Source of the DNA: Zerene cesonia
Lineage: Eukaryota; Arthropoda; Insecta; Lepidoptera; Pieridae
DNA: 64,000 nt
Direction of reading: 5' to 3'
Assembly (NCBI RefSeq): GCF_012273895.1
Contig: NC_052126.1
Location: 3,299,218 to 3,363,217, forward strand
Of the stretch, positions 54,527 to 64,000 are shown in pieces; the first letter of the stretch is position 1; each line of letters begins with the position of its first letter. The translations under genes and the position numbers were made by a program. The notes below the pieces were generated by a model, which saw nothing but the letters and a program-made list of their open reading frames with translations, did no database searches and was not told where the DNA came from.

Positions 54527-56119
54527 TGCTTTTTGGTCACAATTTTAATCTGACCTTACCTAGCCTTTACAAGTAATATATATTAAGAATTATTTAGGTA
54601 TTTAATTATTATTCGATTAACATTAGTTAATTCCAATCACTTCTTGGGTTACTTGGTCTTCGTTGGGGTTCGGTTGTCTCCGCACCCTGTAGACTGCCAC
54701 TCTCATAGTGTAGTTACAATATATAAAGCTAAATAACATTTTAACAAAGAAGTACTTCTTCTTTTTCATTTATTTAAATAGAAATGATTATGCTTTATTC
54801 TAAAATCAAAATTTATAAATTCTTACATTTATTATCTTGCTTCGGTTATGTCCAAGATTTGTACGTAAAATCTAAGATTTACCAATAAATGGGCTCTTTA
54901 GTTACATATAGATTGACATATCGTATCATTGTAATGTGATGCGATCCAATAATTTACTGGAAACGGTTAATAGATTTCCCAGAAGCTTTTAGATGATTAA
55001 ATTAAATGAAAGGGACTGACCAGTATCTAATCTTGTATAACTTTATCGTCATTGAAATTCATTAAATCTTTCTATACCAAAAAGACCCTTAAAAGACCGT
55101 ATATTAATCAATATAGGCTAATTACTAAACAATCCTCGTTCATGTCTTAAAGTAAAGAATTGGTGAATATTAAAAGTTGTTTAATAAGAGTAACTTAAAT
55201 AAAACATAATTTAGGTTATACATTTTTGTAGTGATTTATGCCGAAAAATTAATAATAAATATTAGCTTCTGGGCACTGTCCTTGTAGCAGGTCGAAAGTG
55301 TTACCTGAATGTGATTTTTATGTGAGGTTGAACCCTTTATTTTAGGGCTTTATTATATGAATACCGACATATCTCTATTGTTCCTTCGAGCCGAGCAGCG
55401 ATGCCACGGGTGTATATTAGAATCAGACCACGACCTCCCACGATCTCTGTGTCTGAACACATTCTCTATAAACGGAGAGAAGTCTCTTTTTATTGTACAA
55501 ATTCAGATAACTAGTTTTATAAACAGCAATATAATATTCAGTTATGCCAAGGATACGCTTAGCACTCGCAAGTAAGACAATTTATCATTTCGGGTTACTA
55601 GCAAATTAGCAAGACTCCGCCGCAAGTATTTAGGTAATCTCCCTTCGAAACTCGGCGAGTTAGTTTTAAACATAAACATAATTGTGTTTAAGTAGTTCCC
55701 ATCTCGGTGTTAAGTTAAATTTTGTTATACTCTTCAGCGGAGTGCTTTGGGGCGTGCAATGTTGAAACTACCGTGCACTTCTTTAATAAAGGAGGTTATA
55801 TTTTTACACTAAACATTATGATATAAAACAAAGTTATTATTTAGCCAGTCCTCCTTGTTTTATTTTAAAAGCAAATAATCATGAATTCAATTTTATTATT
55901 CAATGTTTATGATAAAATATTGAAAAGATAAATAAATAACAAGTAATTATTATGCGTTTAAATGTGTTTATCATATAACATACTTATACCGTGAGTTATA
56001 TGATTTCGAATAGTGTTTAAATATATCGAAACTAGATAATATAAATGCTCGTATGTGCAAGTAAAACTAAGAAACAAAGTATTAACGTATGTAATGCTTC
56101 ACATTAATTCCTCTAGCCT
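54527..56119. other. Unique sequence, no gene seen
   Basis: No gene. 55260-55480 is more GC-balanced with a 72-codon ORF that has no recognised domain. Confidence 0.4.
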
Positions 56120-56230
56120 AACTAATTTGATTGGAATTTGATACAGAGGAGACCTAAGAGAGGACATAGAATAACTTTACCCCGAAAATCTCTCGGGACG
56201 GGACGGTACGGACGGTACTATGCGGAGATA
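56120..56230 (+). mobile_element. Helitron-like family C fragment
   Basis: TGATTGGAATTTGATACAGA, GAGACCTAAGAGAGGACATA and CCGAAAATCTCTCGGGACGG match the family-C middle; GGACGG/GGTAC is locally duplicated. Confidence 0.5.
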
Positions 56231-58163
56231 TCACCATGACTGTGTGTATTTTCCTATAACATTATGTTATATGTGATAATATTGAATCTCTAATGTGCTT
56301 TATATTAACACTATATTATATAAGTCTGCTAACCACTGCAGTATTCACGTCAAAAGTATCGAAAACGCAGTAAATTGGAGTATTTAAATGGACCTTTAGG
56401 GAATATGGAAGTTGCAAAGAGCAGTTCTACTTAAATGGCTCAACTATTTGAATGCATTCGAGTCAAACTTGCAGTTAACTAATCCATATAGACCTTATTA
56501 TCGTTAAACAAATGGATGCGAAATGTTCCTGAAATGGGTGATTTTCATTCGTAATTGATTATTAGCATATACAATGCGTTCTAACCGAAACTGTTGGAAA
56601 CAGTATTTTTCCATTGGTGTAATAACTTTAAATTTAATTAAACGATTAATGTATATCATATATTAAAAGATTTAAAAAATAGAAAGAAAATTATTTCATA
56701 ATTATATTAGGAATTGTATTTCTTCGATTCACTTTTTTTTTCTAATATTTATAATCATACGCCAAAAATCTGAACTAAAAAGAAACATCCAAATCAGATC
56801 ATACAATCGAAAGTTCCAATGTAAACAGAACAAACAGGTACAGTCGATTGCGATCCTTCTCATTTATTTAAAGTTGGTTGATAAGTTTGTTTAGATCAGA
56901 AATGTTCTATATAAGTCTGCAGCATGGATGTGCGGCTTACACCAGCTGTTTTCATAATATATGCGTACGTGTTAATCATGTCAGTGTGCTTTATTAATTA
57001 ATAAATTAATTACACACAAGGTGGAACTCATTACATGGGCATTTTATAATGAATTAGGTATTTTATAGTATAAAATGTGCCTGCGTAATTGCGTATAAGA
57101 AATGTGTGAAATTTAAGTAATATTGTATATGTATAAATTTGTTAGTATTTTATAGGTTTTATCGTCAAAATAATCGTATTTAGTTTACAATCTTCTATCA
57201 CGTTTTTTATGCACGTAATATGCCAGCATATAAACACGCTGTATATAAAGAGATAAATCAGTAACAATCTGTATAAAAGTGTGAAAAGAAAGCAGACGAA
57301 GATATGAACTGTCAAGGGTCACTAATGTGGAGGAAGGGAGATGGATATCCTCCATAAAAACGGGAGGATCCTAGACCTGTCATCACGCCTTCTTGTGCGA
57401 TTTAGAATGTCGGATCAAATCAGTGTCTCCTACAGATGCTCCAAGAATGGTTTATACATATTAAATTTTAAGTTATAAAGCAGATGATATGGCATGAATG
57501 GTGTTCAAAATTATTTTTATTTCCCGCCAATTTCATTCGAACGCATCATATTTTATTGCGATTCAGTTACACAGCTTACAATGCAAAAGGGACGCAAGAT
57601 ACGTTTCGCATAGCTCCATCTCTGTCACACAGTGGTACGTCCCCAGTATTTTACCCGATGTCTCCGTTGATTATTCGATAATTGTTGAATAAAGGTATTA
57701 TTGTCGTTGTTCATTTGGCCCGCAATTAATCAGGCACGAAACTCCGGGCTTACTAATTACGATTCACATTGAAAATGTTTTATTGGAACACGTTTTAAGG
57801 AGATTGAGTGTTCTTTATTACAATCGAAGGCCAGACTCTAGTCTTGGAGATGTAAAAAGCGCTAGCTTTGGAATTGTTCTCTTTTAATTTTATTATTTCT
57901 ATTGTATTTCTGAGGGCTGCTTGTAAGAACATGGATATCTTTACCTGCGTATACACGACGTATACAATTTTGAACTTCTTTTAAACATCTAAATCATAAA
58001 TATTATATCTCTATAACCAGCTTAGATTTATTGTTGCCGCAGCGGTTTCCAGTAATACTGTTGGCTTATTGCTTTTTAGAGATAACTTAAAAGTAGCATA
58101 ATTTATAAATTTTGATTTATGGCCATTGATTTTATTTCATTTTCTTTTATGTCTTAAAAGTGA
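56231..58163. other. Unique sequence with a higher-complexity block
   Basis: No gene supported. 57290-57870 is GC-balanced and non-repetitive with overlapping ORFs of about 65 codons lacking domains; possible conserved non-coding DNA. Confidence 0.35.
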
Positions 58164-58500
58164 TTTTTTTTTAATGCCACAGTCGGCAATGGATCTGGTG
58201 GGTTGCCTGATGGTAAGCGCTTCCACCGCCCATGAACATTTATAGAGGCATAAGGTAAATTGTAAATCTTACGCCTCTACAAATGGATTGTCGACTTTTG
58301 GGAAGGGATTAAGGAAGGATTGGCGAGAGGAATAAAGGAAAGGACTGGGAAGGGTAAGAAAAAGGATATGGGCCTCCGGCTCCCCCACTCACCGAACGAA
58401 ACACAACAGAATGCTATTTCACGCCGGTCTTCTGTGGGGGTGTGGTACTTCCCCGTTGCGAGCTGGCCCAATTCGTGCCGAAGCGTGCTCGACTACCACA
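58164..58500 (-). mobile_element. SINE-like family F, 'TAAGG' subfamily, full length
   Basis: T-run, ATGCCACAGTCGGCAATGGA, GGGTTGCCTGATGGTAAGCG, palindrome CATTTATAGAGGCATAAGGT with ATCTTACGCCTCTACAAATG, GAGAGGAATAAAGGAAAGGA, GGCCTCCGGCTCCCCCACTC, TTCACGCCGGTCTTCTGTGG, and the head end GAAGCGTGCTCGACTACCAC. No clear target-site duplication. Confidence 0.92.
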
Positions 58501-58647
58501 TAAGAAAAATAAATAATAAACTTGCAACGGTCAGGAATACTACAAATAAAATACACACAAACATAATATTACCCAAAAGAGGATATAGGTTATTTCCCAA
58601 GCATAGCATTCTCTCTGTAATTAACAATTATTAAAAAAAAAATATTT

Positions 58648-58870
58648 CGGTGTCGGATCGGTGTGAAAAAGTAGCAAGCTACTGTGTTTGGTTCGGTGAG
58701 TGGCGATACCGAAGCCCGTATCCCTTTTTTTTACCCTTCCAAGTCCTTTCCTATATTCCCTCAATATTCCTTTCATTATTTCACATCTTTAAAGACGGCA
58801 ATCTTTTTAGAAAGAAAGCATTTAGAAATAATCATGAACGATCCACCAGCTCCTTTAAAAAAAAAAACAA
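58648..58870 (+). mobile_element. SINE-like family F, decayed
   Basis: GGTGTGAAAAAGTAGCAAGC, TACTGTGTTTGGTTCGGTGA, CCGAAGCCCGTATCCC, CCCTTCCAAGTCCTTTCC, then AATCATGAACGATCCACCAG, CTCCTTTAAAAAAAAAAA. Lies 147 bp from the preceding copy, in the opposite orientation. Confidence 0.72.
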
Positions 58871-60730
58871 ACCATCTAAAAAGGAAAGATTAGCTTCACA
58901 ATATAATATAAAATTTAACCTGTACTCTATACATTGCTGGTTATCCATCTCCTTTTGTTATACGAAACCTACTTAACTAGAAATGCAACACAAGTGCCAA
59001 ATATTGCACAAAATTGTCCGAGATCAGCATTGTAGATACGGGATGTCTACTGAATAATTTCAAGGCTACGTAATTGGGCCAAAAAACTCGGCACCCACTT
59101 GAATCTCTGCCAAGGCAGGACAGTCCGTTTATTAGCTAGTATAACTTTGAATTGGGTATAAAAGCTTATCGCAAAGTCGCTATTCAGTTTGATGGGGGTT
59201 ATTAATTTAGTTCGCAGTTACGAACGTATGGTAGTTTGTTTACGTGTTTAGGTTTCCACTGTTTCGTTTATGGAACGATTATGATGTTTAGCATTACGAT
59301 TCAACTTTTGAAAGAAATTCAGGACGAAGCTTTTGTATTTTTTGTAATGCTAACGTTAAATAATTTCCTTTTTTTATTAATCACTATAATCTAACTAAAT
59401 AAATGTGTTGATAAATGTTTGTTAATTTATCACACATAAATTGACCGTATGGGATTGAAATTGGTATGAAATAATTTATAGTATTTTACGATAAATGCTA
59501 AATGCTAGAACGAGTCAAGCTGTCAATCAAATATTGTTATACGAATAAAGAAAAAAAAAAGAACTTTATTCCTCATATCCGAAGCATTTTACATTAATTC
59601 TCAATTCCTCGAATTCCGCAATGGTATGCTTCAGCACAGACTTTAAAAACATAAGCGTCGTCTAATGCCGTATCTATTAGTTTTTAGCGTATAGTATTCA
59701 ATCATAGCTGTGATTTTAGCTGCGTATTGTAGCAATTGTCATGATCCAAACACTTCTAAAATCGTATATATTATTTAAGAAATTAATATGCTATTCACGC
59801 TTAGTTCGTTGTCCATCTATAAAGTAACTTTACTTAGGATTAAAAGGGTCTAATGGTTAAGTTAGGTGATCCGCACACCCTTTTTAGAATGATCAGTGTT
59901 TATATAGGATGGCAATCTTACCTTTCTTCTATTTAGCTGCCATTTGTAGGTTTATTTTGGGATTACCTTTGATATTGTATTTTTCAATGCCGTGAAAAGG
60001 TACAGTTTATGTGATTGTTATGTATTAATATGTTTCTTTTTTGTGGTACAATTATCTGCTGAGGATTTACTTGCGAATAAAGTTGTGTTAAAGATATGTT
60101 TAGTAAGTATGCAAATAAGTTAATTAAAAATAATCTATTGTATATATTATTGTATCTATATTAGGCAAGACATCAGGCTTAAATTATAACTTCGGTTGTT
60201 GGTGCTTTTCATTTTGTACAAGACTGCCATTAAATGCTAGCATATTTTAGATGAAAACAATATTTTTAAATGCAATCAAATTAACCTGTAGATCAATTCA
60301 TACATCTTACACCTGTTTGGCATCCATTGGCTCCATCTGTGATTTAGCCTATAGCACTCAGGGATTACCTAGAAATCTAACAGTGGAAGAATTTTGAAAT
60401 CGGTCCAGTGGAACCTGAAAATATTACCCCCCACCTACACTAAAAACTCATAATTTACTAGTTTGTAACATTAGAATAGATAAGTATCTACTTTTCTTGC
60501 TAGTCTTATTTTTTGATTTTAAAATAACAAGCTATACGTGATTAATTCTGTTCGTTATTTTAATTGAGGTTTTATGAATAAGTTGAGAAAATAATCATGA
60601 AATATAAGTACGATAGCAGCGTTGAAGTTTTCTGCACGTGTAGTTGTTTTTTCAAGTGCATCGCAAGAATATATTTGCTTGCTTTTATTGCTATAAAGTT
60701 TTATTTTGTTTGATACCATCCATCATCCTA
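58871..60730. other. AT-rich unique sequence, no gene seen
   Basis: No gene. 60385-60420 (GAATTTTGAAATCGGTCCAG) is a scrap of family P. Confidence 0.45.
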
Positions 60731-60934
60731 TCCTACTAATATTATAATTGCAAAGTTTGTAAGGATGTGTGTGTGTTTGTTGCTCTTTCACGCAAAAACT
60801 GCGAAACCGATTGCAATGAAATTTGGTACGTAGATAGCTGGACAACTGGAATAACACATAGGCACATAGGCTTCTTATCCCGATATTCCTACGGGATACA
60901 GACTTACGCGGGGGAAACCGCGTGGCGCAGGCAG
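60731..60934 (+). mobile_element. Non-autonomous Helitron (family A)
   Basis: TCCTACTAATATTATAATTG after host A, full interior with a small tandem duplication (ACATAGGCACATAGGC at about 60856-60871), hairpin CGCGGGGGAAACCGCG, 3' end mutated to GCAG before host T. Confidence 0.88.
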
Positions 60935-62464
60935 TATAATATAACGCTGTGCAGTTTGTTCGTTTGTTTGAAAGAGTTAATCTCTATGAAGAATGAGATA
61001 TGAAGTATGAAATCTAATGGTTTTTAATGAATAGACGAGAGAACAAAAATATAATTGAGTTATTTACCAAAACAACTTTATTGTGGTTAAATTAAAACAA
61101 TTTATTAATGAATTTATGGCAACATTTTAACATAATACGATTGTTAGGCCAAAAATTACCAATTTATCAATTATTATTATCAATTGCTAGTATACTAGGT
61201 AAAAAACGATTTTAAATTAAAGTCATCTAAAAAGTAGCCGATAAAAAAGGGACGTAAAGTTATAAGTTTCATTTTAAAATTAAAACAAATAACCAAATTT
61301 ATAATTACATTCAATAAATCTGATGTACAAAAATATCACCAACATCCATAGAGGGAATTACCTACAACTCCAGATTCTAAAATGGGATCCTACCAAAAAC
61401 AAAAAGAAATTACCCACAATCACAATTAATAAAAAAATTACAATCATATTTAATAAACTCCATTTTTCGAGCGTCGGTTAAAAATGTCTGAGCATATAAC
61501 GCAGCGTCATCAAGATAACTAATGCTGTTGGCATCGGAGCATAAAATAATTCTGACAAATATAACAATAAGGCTTGCCAAATTAAATGTACTAACTTCGG
61601 GTAGTGGCTGAAATTGGCACTTCAAGCAACTGTGGTAATTTGCTCACCAAGTTATGTGTGTTACGGATTATGAATTTAATGTTGACAGATTTGTTTTGGC
61701 CTTACGAACTACAAGGGCTGGTATAGCATACGTTAATACAATCAATGAATATCTGTCGATACACAGAACTACACACACATATGCGTTAATAGCATCGCTC
61801 AGAAAAACATTACGCGATTTAGTAACAATCTATTGGTATTAAGATTCCCCGTATCTTGTAGGCTTTCAATCGTTAAAAGAATAGTTTTGAGTTATCTTTG
61901 TAATTTTTTTTATATTAAATATAATATGTCTTCAACAGCATTTAGTATTTAGCAGATTATCATCCATTTTTGTTTTTTACTGCCGTGAATTAAAACTTTA
62001 AGGCATTTTTAAACACGGTTTTTACGATACAGTTCTTGAGTTTACGCTAAAAAACGCTTTGACGATTCATTTTTATATATAATGCACAGAAACAAGAGAA
62101 GATGATTGTTTATATCCACTACAATAATTATACTATAACGAAAACAGATGTTTCTTTTTTCTCGGTAATTATGTTAATAAGATTCTATACTAAGATTCCA
62201 TACTGATGATTATATTAATAGATCAAATACTAACAAATTAAATTAAATTATTAGACCATATACTAACAAATCAAATTACTATTAGAATTTGTGATAACGA
62301 ACAATGCGTCAACATAGTACCTGCAATACGGATATAATTACATCTGGCTAGACATGGTTGGAAATTTGAGTGTCGAAATAGTTATTTGCTTTAGCGGTAG
62401 CTTTTTTAACAATATTTTTATAAGGCTGGTGATTGTTTGTTGCGATATGTATGTTTAAATTACA
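60935..62464. other. AT-rich unique sequence, no gene seen
   Basis: No gene supported. The GTG-started 62-codon frame at 61654 has no recognised domain. Confidence 0.45.
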
Positions 62465-62612
62465 CTAGACACTCGTCCCCGCTCCGCCCGGATATTGCTG
62501 ATTGCTGTTTTATACCAAGGAGCATTTAATCGGGATACATATTCATACCGAATTTCATGAAAATCCGTTCAGTAGTTTCAGTGTGATTGACGGATAAACA
62601 TCCAAACAAATA
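62465..62612 (-). mobile_element. Helitron-like family D (reverse)
   Basis: CTAGACACTCGTCCCCGCTC, CGCCCGGATATT, ATACCGAATTTCATGAAAAT, CCGTTCAGTAGTTTCAGTGT and GGATAAACATCCAAACAAAT. The short copy at 37579 shares both its ends with this one. Confidence 0.55.
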
Positions 62613-64000
62613 TAACTTAATGACTTTTCAAATACCATTTAAAGTAACTTATTAAGATTATAAAACACTTAGTACCCATCAATGTAAATAGTAAAGAAAT
62701 AATGTGAAATTTGAAGCTTATTTATAGTATATAGAGTTCTTTATATAAATAGGCACTTACCGAAAACCAGTTGATTACACCAAGCTATTGATAATTTATG
62801 TGACGATATACAATAAGCCTATAAAGGGAAAACGGCTGAAATTTTATTACGGTCTAGAAAAATCATGATATCACCGACCTTGTATCTATTTACTCAGACA
62901 GAAAATACAAAGAATGGAATTTTCTGGAACCCTGACAGAGGCTTAGCATGTTTTATGGGTACCTGTTATCCAGGATAAAGATTCTTATACCCATTTGGCA
63001 CTTGGGTTTCGGTAACTGTTTACGACGAATAAACAGAAATTCGAGTGCGATTCTGTAAGAGCGACAGAAATTTTAATAGTATTGTATTGGGTGGATGCCG
63101 TGAATTTTTCGAATTACTTGGTAAAAGATTGGGCAATAAACTATGAATCGATGCTTTCAATGATTTCGAGTAAATTTTGTTTTATTTTTACATACTATGT
63201 GATTTACAAGATTGGCTACATATATGGTTAGGATTAGAATTTATGGGTTTAGGAAGGCCTCATCGGATGTTTATGAAAACAATTAGTAATAGATAGTCTT
63301 TTTTCACACATAATTTTATGAATACTTTGAATATAAAGGTAAGACAAATTACTATGTTTTTTATTCTTAGTCCACTCATTCATTACATCCATTGAACAGT
63401 TGTTTACAGAGCCTATATTCGAAAAAATAAGTTATCCAATTCAGTACTATTGAATTTTATTAGGTCTCAACAAAAACTAAACGGAAGATTTTAATTAATG
63501 TCAAACAAAAATCTGTATCTACTTAAAAATAAAATCGGCTGAACAATGATATTATATAAGACGATAACCACCCCCCGAAATAAATGGCCCCCGAAGGTAT
63601 TTTTAAAAGGCATGACGACGGCATTTCTGGTGTCATGGATCTCACTTTCATGGTTTTTGCCCATTATACACGGCTTCAATGGAACACTAGGTTGGATATT
63701 TTCTTCTATTTATTTCTAACTTTAGGAGATCTCATCGCTCCGACAACTCCAGTTCGAGGAACTAGTCATCGAACAGTTGGCCTTTTATAGAAAAATAGGG
63801 CGTTCCCTTTCTTCGATTTTTAAACATTTTCAATTTTAATTTTTCTTTTTAAATTGATAAAAAGTTAATTTTATATTCTTTAAGGTTTTATTTTCCAAAG
63901 TATTTTTAATCCTTGAAATGGAATTTCCCGCTGACATATGCAATAAATTATCGTTGCGATGAAACTATCTTCCTATTACTTGTTAAAACGATTGTATTCT
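62613..64000. other. Unique sequence; possible small ORF at 63584
   Basis: No gene supported. An ATG-started 68-codon ORF (63584-63790) sits in a GC-balanced, non-repetitive block; its product has no signal peptide or domain that I recognise. It may be conserved non-coding DNA or an exon of an unknown gene. Confidence 0.3.

Noticed and set aside
53242..54548. ORFs of 350-430 codons on both strands
   Set aside because: They run through the 1000-N gap; the flanking residues are translations of a SINE-like element.
5964..60934. Regularly recurring 200-bp repeats as a CRISPR-like array
   Set aside because: Copies are kilobases apart on both strands with Helitron termini; the genome is eukaryotic.

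Overview
This window looks like non-coding nuclear DNA from a lepidopteran (butterfly or moth). It is strongly AT-rich, has no long open reading frame, and is full of short repeats typical of lepidopteran genomes: non-autonomous Helitrons that start with TC and end in CTAG between a host A and T, tRNA-derived SINEs with a (GAT)n tail, SINE-like elements ending in TGACATAAAA, and decayed LINE 3' ends. No bacterial-style gene, operon, rRNA or CRISPR array is present. The ORFs of 60-140 codons are what stop-codon chance gives; many start at non-ATG codons and many are translations of repeats. The order and orientation of the repeats, plus a few splice-like signals, suggest intron or intergenic sequence.

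Layout. 1-8 kb: mostly unique AT-rich DNA with copy 1 of a hairpin-bearing repeat family (676-920), LINE and SINE fragments, a 360-bp Helitron with an internal duplication (3199-3558) and a first member of the main Helitron family (5964-6159). 8-18 kb: more Helitrons, a tRNA-like gene with a pol III terminator (13600-13671) whose 3' half is duplicated and partly inverted 300 bp upstream, and a tandem run of three Helitron units (16831-17352). 19-28.5 kb: dense SINEs; three have clear target-site duplications (21049-21405, 25830-26141, 28110-28440). 30-36 kb: the best candidate for host coding sequence, a signal-peptide-encoding exon on the + strand (about 32519-32747), then a possible piggyBac transposase relic and copy 2 of the hairpin family, split by a LINE tail. 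36-39 kb: a patchwork of small repeats. 39-53 kb: further SINE-like and Helitron copies, a SINE with an exact 14-bp duplication (49342-49649), copy 3 of the hairpin family and a 90-bp fold-back sequence. 53-64 kb: an exactly 1000-N gap lying inside one SINE-like element, then mostly unique DNA with a head-to-head SINE-like pair, one more main-family Helitron and a possible 68-codon ORF near the end.

No set of genes working together can be described. The useful content is one probable 5' coding exon of a secreted or membrane protein, one tRNA-like locus, and the repeat landscape. Repeat names are by structure and by my recollection of lepidopteran repeats; no database was searched. Boundaries without target-site duplications or Helitron termini are good to about 10-30 bp.
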